From contig CAIYTC010000177.1 of assembly GCA_903929005.1 (NCBI GenBank), positions 1 to 56,189 of the forward strand: DNA of 56,189 bases, read 5' to 3'. The notes under the pieces are model-generated. The model saw only the letters and a list, made by a program, of their open reading frames with translations, made no database searches and was not told where the DNA came from. Positions 33,408 to 41,851 of this stretch are shown here, piece after piece. The translations under genes and the position numbers were made by a program. Position 1 is the first letter of the stretch. Every line of letters begins with the position of its first letter. The DNA comes from an uncultured Dehalococcoidia bacterium (GTDB taxonomy: Bacteria; Chloroflexota; Dehalococcoidia; GIF9; UBA5629).

Positions 33408-36053
33408 TCACACCCTGATGGTCAGGTCATCCAGCGGGTAACTCATGCAGGGATGGATATAGCCGAATTTTTTATCCGCCTGGCGGTGGTGCACCCGGGC
33501 CGGGGTAAAGACCTTGCCCGATATCAGCCTGGTACGGCAGGCCGTGCATTCACCCGACCGGCATACCACTGGAACCACGATGCCGGCTCGCTCAAGGGAA
33601 TTCATCAGCGGCTCGCCGGCCTTCGCTTTGACCTTCCTGCCGCTCCTCACTTCCGTAATAACAAACTCCTTAGCGGCCACAACGCCGGGCCAGGCCGGGT
33701 CCCTGGTTACATCCTGTGGCGGGCCGTAGGCCTCCCGCTTGCTGCGCCTGGCCGGCACGCCCAGTTTGACCAGCGCCGCTCCGCAGAGCTTATACATCAG
33801 GGCCGGGCCGCAGGTAAACACGGTCTTGCCCTTGAGATCACCCGCCAGCGACAAGATGACTTTGTCATCCAGGAAGCCGGTTGCCCCCTTCCAGCCGGAC
33901 GGCGGTTTGCTTATCACGTAATCAACCTTAATATTCTTGTGCTTGGATGCAATACCCTTAAGCTCTTTGTCAAAGATTATGTCATCGGGTTTGCGGCTGC
34001 CATAGATGAAGTGGATATTCAAAGCGGATTTCTTCTCCACGGCCTCCCTTATGATAGACATGAAGGGCGCGGCGCCGCTGCCGCCGGCCAGGAAGACGAG
34101 GTCGAAGGAATCCATCAGCGGCTCGTAGTAGAAATAACCATTGGGGCCGGTCGATTCAAAGCCGTCACCGGCTTTGACTTTATCCAGCAGGTAGGATGAC
34201 ACGAAGCCACCCTCTACCCTGCGCACGGTGATATCATAATAAGGTTGTCCGGGCGCGGATGAGATGCTGTAGGGCCGTGAGGTCTTCACTCCGCCTATCT
34301 CTACGAAAAGGTTGATGTATTGCCCGGCGCGAAAGAGCGGGAGTGTGCCATCCTTCGATTCCAGCCGGAAGGTTTTGGCAGTGTCCGTCTCTTTTATGAT
34401 CTCTTTAACTTTCAGCTTCAGCCGGCGCGGGTGGATGCCGGCTACCGCCTTCTCTTGCAGGGAGACAGTGTCCTTCAATTCTTTTGGCTGCACCTTCTGC
34501 TTCTCAAGATCGCTCTCCATCCTGGCCAGCTCGCCGGACTCCCAGGCGCCCTTCTCCATGTCGCGCAGTACTTCACGTGAAGCCATGGCACCCGAGGCGA
34601 TGCAGGGCTCGAACCCGCCGCCGATATTGACCCAGGCATTGGCGAAGTAAAGGCCTTCCAGCGGGCCCCTCATGGGCATATGCAGGAAGCCGCTGCCGGT
34701 GAAGTTCTCATCAAACCCGATAATGCTGCCGCGCGGGTTTCCCGTGTAGCGCATGTTGGTCAGCGGCGTGGCCACCTCAATCACCTCGATGTGGTCCCTC
34801 AGGTTAGGAGCGGCCTTCTCGGCCAGCGTGAGCGCCTTCTGGGCCACCCTGTTCTTGGCCTCAACATATTCCGAGGGTGAGAGCTTCAGCCAGGGGTCGG
34901 CATAGGCTATTTGAGTAATAACCACCGAGGCCGTCCCCCCGGGCGACACGGTCGGGTCGACCACGTTGTAGGCCACGACCGCGCTCCCGTCCGGGTCATT
35001 ATCGAGCGAGTTGAGCATGTTCTCATACTGCCTGTCAAGGTCGTAGGTCCTGTTAACAAAATTTTCGTGTACGTTCAGCCCGACCTCCTGGCAGGAGCAG
35101 TCCAGGCCCAGGTAGATGTTGACAGTGCTGGCGCCGCCGGTCCAGCCGCCGATGCGGTTGAGGTACCAGCCGGGCATATTGTCGCGCCCTATCAGATCGA
35201 GGGCGGTGGTCACCGGGTTGGCGCTGCAGACCACGTGCTGCGTGGCTATCTCCGTGCCGTCCTCGGTCAGCACGCCGCGTACCCTCCCGTCTTTTACTAA
35301 TATTCTCTTCGCGCCGTTATTGAACCAGGCCTCGCCACCGTAGGATTCCATGGTATCGATAAAGGCCTGAGACAGGCTCTGTGATGTCCCCCTGACATGG
35401 GCCGGCCCGAACCTGATGTAGCTGACCAGTGTGATAGCGTAAATGAGGAAGGCGACCCTGGAAGGAGGCTGGCACATATAGCCCCAGAGCTGGCCTATGA
35501 CGGCGCGTGCTTTCTCATCCGAGACCATGGGGTTAAGGACCTCGGAGAGCGACTTGCCGAAATTGCCGGCAAGTTCCGGGTATTCGGAGGGGTTCTGCAT
35601 AACGGCCTTCATGCCCACCCGCCGGGCTTTCATGTACTGACGGGCAAATTCGAAAATGGTGTGCGTGAATTTCTTTATGCCCTCAGCCTCCCTCGGGAAC
35701 AGGCTGCAAAGGGCGTCCTCGTAGTTCTGCCTGCCAATAGGCACCTCGATGGTGAAGTCAGGGAAGATGCTGCGGTAGAAGTCCGGGATGTGCAGGATTT
35801 CCACCCTGTCCGAGACACCGCTGTCATGCAGTATCTTCCAGATAGGGCCCTTGTCTGTCTCAGTCCCGTACCCGGAGAGCTGGTGCAGGGCTATCTCGAA
35901 CTCGAAACGGCCCCTCAGAAACGAGGTGGCATAGCCGCCCGGCACGTTATGCTTCTCCAGGATAACCACCTTCTTGCCGGCTTTGGCCAGGTAGGTTGCT
36001 GCTGATAATCCACCCAACCCCGCCCCTACGACGACGGCATCAAAGTCCTTCAT
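33408..36053 (-). CDS. CrtI/retinol-saturase-like flavoprotein fused to FNR and 2Fe-2S ferredoxin domains
   Basis: 881 residues, AAGGAGG before the ATG. Domain 1 (about 1-510) is a phytoene-desaturase/CrtISO-like FAD oxidoreductase: VVVGAGLGGLSAATYLAKAGK, then LEKHNVPGGYATSF and a C-terminal FANAWVNIGGGFEPCIASG. After a charged linker, domain 2 (about 550-790) is a ferredoxin-NADP reductase: RPYSISSAPG, LAGGSGAAPFMSI, YGSRKPDD, FTCGPALMY. Domain 3 (about 797-881) is a plant-type 2Fe-2S ferredoxin: CRSGECTACRTRL with a distant CMSYP. The protein looks self-sufficient: NAD(P)H to FAD/2Fe-2S to a substrate-bound FAD that saturates, desaturates or isomerises a C=C bond. It probably heads the glycyl radical operon. 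Confidence 0.88.
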   Translation of the reverse strand: MKDFDAVVVGAGLGGLSAATYLAKAGKKVVILEKHNVPGGYATSFLRGRFEFEIALHQLSGYGTETDKGPIWKILHDSGVSDRVEILHIPDFYRSIFPDFTIEVPIGRQNYEDALCSLFPREAEGIKKFTHTIFEFARQYMKARRVGMKAVMQNPSEYPELAGNFGKSLSEVLNPMVSDEKARAVIGQLWGYMCQPPSRVAFLIYAITLVSYIRFGPAHVRGTSQSLSQAFIDTMESYGGEAWFNNGAKRILVKDGRVRGVLTEDGTEIATQHVVCSANPVTTALDLIGRDNMPGWYLNRIGGWTGGASTVNIYLGLDCSCQEVGLNVHENFVNRTYDLDRQYENMLNSLDNDPDGSAVVAYNVVDPTVSPGGTASVVITQIAYADPWLKLSPSEYVEAKNRVAQKALTLAEKAAPNLRDHIEVIEVATPLTNMRYTGNPRGSIIGFDENFTGSGFLHMPMRGPLEGLYFANAWVNIGGGFEPCIASGAMASREVLRDMEKGAWESGELARMESDLEKQKVQPKELKDTVSLQEKAVAGIHPRRLKLKVKEIIKETDTAKTFRLESKDGTLPLFRAGQYINLFVEIGGVKTSRPYSISSAPGQPYYDITVRRVEGGFVSSYLLDKVKAGDGFESTGPNGYFYYEPLMDSFDLVFLAGGSGAAPFMSIIREAVEKKSALNIHFIYGSRKPDDIIFDKELKGIASKHKNIKVDYVISKPPSGWKGATGFLDDKVILSLAGDLKGKTVFTCGPALMYKLCGAALVKLGVPARRSKREAYGPPQDVTRDPAWPGVVAAKEFVITEVRSGRKVKAKAGEPLMNSLERAGIVVPVVCRSGECTACRTRLISGKVFTPARVHHRQADKKFGYIHPCMSYPLDDLTIRV

Positions 36054-36109
36054 TAATCGTACCCTCCTTATTCATGTGTAAGATAATTATTATATCCAAA
36101 TTGCGACGG

Positions 36110-36263
36110 ACAGATTGCCGCGGCCACTGCGGCGGCCTCGCCCCCAAAAACGTCATTGCGAGCGCAGCGAAGCAATCTATCCCCGTACATGACAATAGGA
36201 TTGCCGCGTCGCTGCCTGCCACGCCTGCGGCTCGCAGCTACGGCTAATCCTCGCAATGACGAC
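36110..36263. repeat. REP/MITE-like repeats, composite copy D
   Basis: A right half (cagattgccgcggccactgc ... ggcctcgccc) is followed by a full unit that starts cgtcattgcgagcgcagcg and ends ctcgcaatgacg. The ends of the second unit are a perfect inverted repeat (cgtcattgcgag / ctcgcaatgacg). Copy D fills the gap between the triple-fusion gene and the PaaG-type gene. Confidence 0.8.
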
Positions 36264-36267
36264 ATGC

Positions 36268-37068
36268 TCAGCGTCCCTTGAATTGTGGTAAGCGCTTGTT
36301 GCGGAAAGAGTCCAGCCCTTCCCGGAAATCCTCGCTGCCCATCAGGAACTTCTGCGCATAGGTCTCGAAGTAAAGCTGCTGCTCAAGGTTATTCAGCAGG
36401 CCGTTTTGCACGGCGCGCTTTATCTGCTTGAGCGCTAGCGGCGGGCCCTGCGCTATCCTGTTGGCCAGCGCTTCAGCCTCCTCCATCAGCTTCTCATGCG
36501 GCACGACCCGGTTGACCAGTCCGATGCGCTCGGCCTCGCGGGCATCAATGGAGTCGCCGGTGTACATATATTCGTAGCAGCGCCCGGTGCCCAGCAGCCG
36601 CGGCATCAGGAAGGTGCATCCGCAGTCTGGTATCAGGCCCCGCATCACGAAGGCCAGGTTGAAGATTGCTCTCTCGGAGGCGATACGTATGTCGGAGAGC
36701 AGAGCGATAGATATGCCGCCACCCGCCGCCACACCGTTGACCGCGGCGATGACCGGTTTCTCAAGGTTGTAAAGGCCCAGCACGAGAGCGCCGCCGATGG
36801 TCTCGCCGCGCGGCTCCAGCATCCCCTGCAGCCTGCCCTCCTCCGCCGCCTGGTTGAAGAGGACGATATCCGCGCCGGTGCAAAAGCCTTTACCCGCGCC
36901 GGTAATGATGAGGGCGCGTACCCCATCGTCCTCCTGCACCTCCCTAAAGATTTTAGGCAGCAGTTCGTTGCTTATCTCCGCCGTCAGGGCGTTCAGCCTG
37001 TGCGGACGGTTCAGGGTCAGGACGGCAACGCCGTTTCTTTTCTCCAGCACCAGGCCTTCGTATTCCAT
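36268..37068 (-). CDS. Enoyl-CoA hydratase/isomerase, PaaG-like type
   Basis: 266 residues of the crotonase fold. The oxyanion-hole segments are FCTGADI and AAVNGVAAGGG. The catalytic loop reads GLIPDCGCTFLMPRLLG: Asp in the position where PaaG (ring-opening 1,2-epoxyphenylacetyl-CoA isomerase) and several isomerases carry Asp, instead of the Glu of classical hydratases. The reaction may therefore be isomerisation of a double bond or ring rather than simple hydration. AAGGATA precedes the ATG. It lies between the nitronate-monooxygenase-like gene and the flavoprotein gene on the same strand. The 3' end is only four bases from repeat copy D, whose insertion may separate two parts of an operon. 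Confidence 0.88.
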   Translation of the reverse strand: MEYEGLVLEKRNGVAVLTLNRPHRLNALTAEISNELLPKIFREVQEDDGVRALIITGAGKGFCTGADIVLFNQAAEEGRLQGMLEPRGETIGGALVLGLYNLEKPVIAAVNGVAAGGGISIALLSDIRIASERAIFNLAFVMRGLIPDCGCTFLMPRLLGTGRCYEYMYTGDSIDAREAERIGLVNRVVPHEKLMEEAEALANRIAQGPPLALKQIKRAVQNGLLNNLEQQLYFETYAQKFLMGSEDFREGLDSFRNKRLPQFKGR

Positions 37069-37125
37069 GCGGTTATCCTTAATTATTTTACTCGATTTAA
37101 CCCGGCCGGGGGCGGTTATCCGACC

Positions 37126-38277
37126 TCAGGCCTTCACGGTCAACCCGGCGGGGAATTTCTCACCCAGTATCTTAACGGCGCCACCGATAATGTCGTCCAT
37201 AACTTCCTGTGTGCTCCGTACCTTCTTGATCAGGCCGGTAACCTGGCCGGCGAACATGGGGAAATATTCCGTCTGGCCTTTCTCCATCATGCCCTGCACC
37301 AGGTCGGCCACCAGCATGCTCTGCAGCGGCATGGGCAGCGTCTTAAGCCCGGACTTTTCCCAGGCCTCATCAAATCTGTTTTTAAAAGCCCGCGTAGTCT
37401 TGCCGCTGTAAATACGGGTTATCTGTTCTGCTTCTTCGTCCGATTCGATCAGCTTGCGGTAGTAGGCATCTATGGTCACTTCATTGATCATGCCGAGCCC
37501 GATGAAGTCCACGAAACACTCATGGGTAGCCAGGAAGGCGGTCCCGCACCAGGCACCGATAGCCCCCAGAGCCAGTGCAGCCACCAGGCCGCGGCCGTCG
37601 GCTATCCCGCCCGCAGCTACCACCGGGGTCGGGGCCACGGCATCCACCACCTGCGGGACCAGCGCGAAGGTGCCGATCCTGCCGGTGTGCCCTCCGGCAT
37701 CGTGGCCCTGCGCAATGATAATATCCGCCCCCATCTTTTTAATGCGGACGGCATTACGCACATTGCCTACCAGCGAGATAATCTTGATGCCGGCCTCGTG
37801 CGCCTCGGGAATTAACCAGTCCGGGGTGCCCAGGCCGAGGGCGAAGAAGGGCACCTTTTCCTCCTTGACCACCTGGAACTGGCTGCGGCCGAACTCCTCG
37901 GAGATAGGCCATTCCTTCATACGGGCGCCCTCCACGCCGAAATCCTTAGCCATCTTCTGGACGAAAGCGGTGTGCTCGGGAGGTATATACTCCTTGAGCT
38001 TGCCCGGGTCGAAATCCTTAGGGATAGCAGCGGGAAGCAGTATATCCACGCCGAAAGGTTTGTCGGTCAGTTGACGTGTTTTCCTGATCCATGCCCTCAG
38101 TTCGTCGGGCCACAGGAAGGTGGCGCCGAGCATACCCAAGCCTCCGGCATTGGAAACCGCGGCGGTCAACGTGTAACCGCCGGCCGTCCCCATCCCTGCC
38201 AGCATCACCGGGTATTCGACACCGAGTATATCGCACAGCACGGTGCGGAATACGGGACGCCCATTCATTGTAACCAT
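37126..38277 (-). CDS. Nitronate monooxygenase / 2-nitropropane dioxygenase-like FMN protein
   Basis: 383 residues of the FMN-binding TIM-barrel NMO family: MLAGMGTAGGYTLTAAVSNAGGLGMLG at the N-terminus, GADIIIAQGHDAGGHTG with the catalytic His region, and AAGGIADGRGLVAALALGA for FMN phosphate binding. Members include nitronate monooxygenases and FabK-like enoyl reductases. In an anaerobe an enoyl-CoA or enone reductase activity is as likely as oxidation of nitronates. No ribosome site is clear; a second ATG three codons on is possible. It follows ligase copy 7 by ten bases and is probably translated from the same mRNA. Confidence 0.82.
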   Translation of the reverse strand: MVTMNGRPVFRTVLCDILGVEYPVMLAGMGTAGGYTLTAAVSNAGGLGMLGATFLWPDELRAWIRKTRQLTDKPFGVDILLPAAIPKDFDPGKLKEYIPPEHTAFVQKMAKDFGVEGARMKEWPISEEFGRSQFQVVKEEKVPFFALGLGTPDWLIPEAHEAGIKIISLVGNVRNAVRIKKMGADIIIAQGHDAGGHTGRIGTFALVPQVVDAVAPTPVVAAGGIADGRGLVAALALGAIGAWCGTAFLATHECFVDFIGLGMINEVTIDAYYRKLIESDEEAEQITRIYSGKTTRAFKNRFDEAWEKSGLKTLPMPLQSMLVADLVQGMMEKGQTEYFPMFAGQVTGLIKKVRSTQEVMDDIIGGAVKILGEKFPAGLTVKA

Positions 38278-38287
38278 CTGAGAATAT

Positions 38288-39985
38288 TTATTTTGGCTTG
38301 GCCATCAGTGTCCTGATCTCGCGTTTAAGTATCTTACCCACTGCGCTGGTAGGAAGCTGGTCATAGAATTCGATGCGCTTGGGTACCTTATAAGGCGCAA
38401 CCCTGCCTCGCAGGTATTCGGTGATCTTCGTTTTCTCAGCATCGCTCTTTTCAATGCCCGCCTTCAAGACGATGGCCGATGCCACAATCTCCGAACCGGG
38501 CCTTTCCGGATCAGGTATCCCCACGCTGGCCCCTAAATCCACGTCCGGGTGTTCGCAAATAACATCGTCAAGTTCACGCGTAAACACTTTCATCCCTGAG
38601 ACATTGACCATGTCCTTGATGCGGTCCACAATGGTCACGAAACCCTCTTCATCCATCTTACCCACATCGCCCGTGTGGAACCAGCCGTTCCGCAGCACGT
38701 GGGCCGTCTCATCCGGTTTCCTGAAGTATCCCTTGGTAAATACCTGCGGACCCTTTACAGCAATCTCGCCCGGCTCGTTGAAGGGAACCGATTCGCCGGT
38801 TGCCGGGTCGACGATTTTAATCACGGTATCGGGGAAGGGTAAGCCCACTGCGCCCGCTATCTTCTTACCGTAGCGCGGATTGGCCGTTATGAGTGGGCTG
38901 GTCTCGGTCAGGCCGTACACTTCCACCAGTTTACTCTCACCCACAATCTTCTCAAACTCCTTGATATATTCCGGGGGGAACGGGGCGGCGCCGCTGACAA
39001 AAAATTGGACGTCGCTGAAATCATATGCTTTGAAATCCGGTTTCTTCATCAACTCCAGGAAGATCGTGGGTACGTTGCCGATGATATTCGGCCTGTGCTT
39101 CTTCATGGCCTTGATGATAAATTTCTGGTCGCGCGGGTTGGGTACCGCGACCTGAGTAATGGCCTTGGAGAACATCGTCATGCATATTATCAGGCCGGCT
39201 ATATGGAAGAGCGGGAAGCAGGTCATGCCGACCGTCTCACCCATCTTAGTATCCACCCAGGTCGAGATTTGGGTCATCTGCCACACGATGTTGCGGTGTG
39301 TAAGCTCGGCGCCCTTGGGCAGGCCGGTGGTGCCGCCCGTGTATTGCATCACGCAGGTATCATCCATGCTGACTTTCTCCGCCACCGGGTCGGCCGGCAT
39401 GCTCTTCATGACCTGCTTGAAATCATATATCTCGATGCCGGGGATGGGCAGCACCTTGCCCGTGGGTATCTTTTTCAGCAGTTTCCCCATCGTGGCCAGC
39501 ACCGGGGAGAGGTAATCGGCAATGCCGGTGAACACGATAGCCTTTAGTTGCGTGCCGTCGATGCCCTTGATGACCCGCGGGTAAAGCGCATCAAGGGTCA
39601 CCAGTACTTTGGTGCCGGAATCCTTAAGCTGGTGGTTGAGTTCTTCCGCTGTCAGCAGCGGACTTACGCCAGTAATCACACAGCCTGCCTTCTGTATGCC
39701 CACCAGTCCGATGTAATAGGCCGGGATATTGGGAAGGTTTATACCGACGGTATCGCCCTTCTTTACCCCGATCTTCTTGAGCAGGTTGGCGAAACGGTTG
39801 GACATTTCGTCAATCTGCTTGTACGTAAAGGGCGTGCCCATGTAGTGCAGTCCAACACGGTCGGGAAATGCCTTGAAGGCCGGCTCTATAGCCTCCCAGA
39901 ACGTTTTATCCGGGTATTGCAGGGTTGCCGGGACATGCTTGTCGTAGAACTTGAGCCAGGGTTTTTGTTCGTATATGTCAACCAT
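38288..39985 (-). CDS. FadD-type long-chain acyl-CoA ligase, copy 7
   Basis: 565 residues, AGGAGG before the ATG. Motifs are YTGGTTGLPKG, VYGLTETS, GWFHTGDVGKMDEEG, DRIKDMVNVSGMKVF and LPTSAVGKILKRE. The Tyr in YTGGTTG and the VNVSGxKVFxxELD signature mark the FadD branch, distinct from copies 1-6 (FSGGTTG, LIKPSG). It forms acyl-CoA from a fatty or aryl-alkanoic acid. It is nearly a duplicate of copy 8, 35 bases upstream, with long identical DNA blocks near the 3' ends. Both have the same length and have intact catalytic lysines. Confidence 0.92.
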   Translation of the reverse strand: MVDIYEQKPWLKFYDKHVPATLQYPDKTFWEAIEPAFKAFPDRVGLHYMGTPFTYKQIDEMSNRFANLLKKIGVKKGDTVGINLPNIPAYYIGLVGIQKAGCVITGVSPLLTAEELNHQLKDSGTKVLVTLDALYPRVIKGIDGTQLKAIVFTGIADYLSPVLATMGKLLKKIPTGKVLPIPGIEIYDFKQVMKSMPADPVAEKVSMDDTCVMQYTGGTTGLPKGAELTHRNIVWQMTQISTWVDTKMGETVGMTCFPLFHIAGLIICMTMFSKAITQVAVPNPRDQKFIIKAMKKHRPNIIGNVPTIFLELMKKPDFKAYDFSDVQFFVSGAAPFPPEYIKEFEKIVGESKLVEVYGLTETSPLITANPRYGKKIAGAVGLPFPDTVIKIVDPATGESVPFNEPGEIAVKGPQVFTKGYFRKPDETAHVLRNGWFHTGDVGKMDEEGFVTIVDRIKDMVNVSGMKVFTRELDDVICEHPDVDLGASVGIPDPERPGSEIVASAIVLKAGIEKSDAEKTKITEYLRGRVAPYKVPKRIEFYDQLPTSAVGKILKREIRTLMAKPK

Positions 39986-40020
39986 TGTAAAGCCTCCTCC
40001 TATTTTTTACCTTAAAATAT

Positions 40021-41718
40021 TTATTTTGGCTTCGCTAGCAGTGTTCTAAGCTCACGTTTAAGTATCTTACCCACTGCGCTGATAGGGAGCTGGTCATAGA
40101 ATTCAATGCGCCTGGGTACCTTGTAAGGCGCCACCCTGCCGCGCAGGTATTCGGTGATCTTCGTTTTCTCAGCATCGCTCTTTTCAACACCTGCCTTCAA
40201 TACGATGGCTGATACCACTATCTCCGAACCGGGCCTGTCCGGATCCGCTAACCCCACGGTGGCCCCCATATCCACATCCGGGTGTTCGCAAATAACATCG
40301 TCAAGTTCACGCGTAAACACTTTCATCCCTGAGACATTCACCATGTCTTTGAGCCTGTCAACTATAGTCAGGAAGCCATCCTCGTCCATCTTGCCAACAT
40401 CACCGGTATGGAACCAGCCGTCCCGCAATACGTTGGCGGTCTCCTGCGGCTTCTTGAAGTACCCTTTGGTAAATACCTGGGGTCCCTTTACAACCACTTC
40501 ACCGGGTTCATTGAAGGGCACAGGTTCACCGGTAGACGGATCGACGATCTTTATAATGGTATCAGGCAAGGGTATGCCCACCGCACCCGCTATCTTTTTG
40601 CCGTAGCGGGGACTGGCCGTTATGAGTGGGCTGGTCTCTGTCAGGCCGTATACTTCCACCAGCTTGTTATCACCTACTATCTTCTCAAACTCCTTGATAT
40701 ATTCCGGCGGGAACGGCGCGGCGCCGCTGGCAAAAAATTGGACATCGCTGAAATCATAGGCTTTGAAGTCCGGCTGCTTCATCAGCTCCAAGAACACTGT
40801 CGGCACATTGCCTATCATGATCGGCCTATGTTTCTTCATAGCCTTGATGATGAATTTCTGGTCGCGCGGGTTAGGTACTGCAATCTGTGTGATAGCCCTG
40901 CAACATAACGCTATGGCAACTATCAGTCCTGCTATATGAAACAGCGGGAAGGCTGTCAAGCCGACCCCTACGCCCATTTTGAAATCCAGCCAGGTCGTCA
41001 TCTGGGTCAATTGGTCAACGATGTTGCGGTGTGTAAGCTCGGCGCCCTTGGGCAGGCCGGTGGTACCGCCGGTATACTGCATGACGCAGGTATCATCCAT
41101 GCTGACCTTTTCTGAGACTGGATCCGCGGGCATGGTCTTCATAACCTGCTTGAAATGGTATATTTCAATACCGGGGAGCGGAAGGACTTTGCCCGTAGGT
41201 ATCTTCTTCAGCAGTTTCCCCATGGTTGCCAGGACCGGTGACAGGTAATCGGCGATACCCGTAAATACAATAGCCTTGAGTGCTGTACCTGCTACTGACT
41301 TCTCGATGCGCGGGTAAAGCGCGTCAAGTGATACCAGCACCTTGGCGCCGGAATCCTTAAGCTGGTGGTTGAGTTCTTCCGCTGTTAAAAGCGGGCTGAC
41401 ACCGGATAAAACGCAGCCGATCTTTTGTATACCAAGCAAGGATATATAGTAAGCAGGCAGGTTAGGAAGGTTAACGCCCACGATATCGCCTTTCTTAAGG
41501 CCTACCTTCTTCAGGAGATGGGCAAACCTGGTCGACATGATATCTAATTGCTTGAAAGTGAAGGGTGTTCCCATGTAGTAGAGCCCCACTTTATCCGGGA
41601 ACTCTGCAAAGGCGGGACCAACTACCTCCCAAAACGGTTTCTCCGGGTACTTCAGGTTTGCCGGGACTTGCTTGTCGTAGAACTTGAGCCAGGGTTTCTG
41701 TCCATAGATGTCTGTCAT
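40021..41718 (-). CDS. FadD-type long-chain acyl-CoA ligase, copy 8
   Basis: 565 residues, AAAGGAGG before the ATG. Motifs are YTGGTTGLPKG, VYGLTETS, GWFHTGDVGKMDEDG, DRLKDMVNVSGMKVF and LPISAVGKILKRE. It begins MTDIYGQKPWLKFYDKQVP against MVDIYEQKPWLKFYDKHVP in copy 7. The largest differences lie around residues 245-280 (LTQMTTWLDFKMGVGVGL against MTQISTWVDTKMGETVGM), near the acyl tunnel entrance, so the two may have split substrates. It is the first gene of the minus-strand run that continues through NMO, PaaG-like, flavoprotein and glycyl radical genes. A 12-base palindrome lies 35 bases upstream. Confidence 0.92.
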   Translation of the reverse strand: MTDIYGQKPWLKFYDKQVPANLKYPEKPFWEVVGPAFAEFPDKVGLYYMGTPFTFKQLDIMSTRFAHLLKKVGLKKGDIVGVNLPNLPAYYISLLGIQKIGCVLSGVSPLLTAEELNHQLKDSGAKVLVSLDALYPRIEKSVAGTALKAIVFTGIADYLSPVLATMGKLLKKIPTGKVLPLPGIEIYHFKQVMKTMPADPVSEKVSMDDTCVMQYTGGTTGLPKGAELTHRNIVDQLTQMTTWLDFKMGVGVGLTAFPLFHIAGLIVAIALCCRAITQIAVPNPRDQKFIIKAMKKHRPIMIGNVPTVFLELMKQPDFKAYDFSDVQFFASGAAPFPPEYIKEFEKIVGDNKLVEVYGLTETSPLITASPRYGKKIAGAVGIPLPDTIIKIVDPSTGEPVPFNEPGEVVVKGPQVFTKGYFKKPQETANVLRDGWFHTGDVGKMDEDGFLTIVDRLKDMVNVSGMKVFTRELDDVICEHPDVDMGATVGLADPDRPGSEIVVSAIVLKAGVEKSDAEKTKITEYLRGRVAPYKVPRRIEFYDQLPISAVGKILKRELRTLLAKPK

Positions 41719-41752
41719 TTTACAACCTCCTTTACTGCCTCGTTATAAATTT

Positions 41753-41764
41753 GTAACAGGTTAC
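41753..41764. promoter_or_regulatory. Candidate operator upstream of ligase copy 8
   Basis: gtaacaggttac, a perfect 12-base palindrome located 35 bases upstream of the copy 8 ATG. On the minus strand TTGTCA and TAACCT, 17 bases apart, overlap it and could be the promoter. A further aacaggtt/aacctgtt pair spans this region. The regulator is unknown. Confidence 0.4.
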
Positions 41765-41851
41765 CATAGCGGCGGGCTTTTGACAATAGGTTGGAAGCAA
41801 ACCTGTTAATGTTCTATGATCTTGTCACCCCTTAATTGTTCATTTTGGTGA

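Noticed and set aside
36040-36265. Short frames on both strands in the gap before the triple-fusion gene
   Set aside because: They are translations of the REP/MITE-like repeat copy D.
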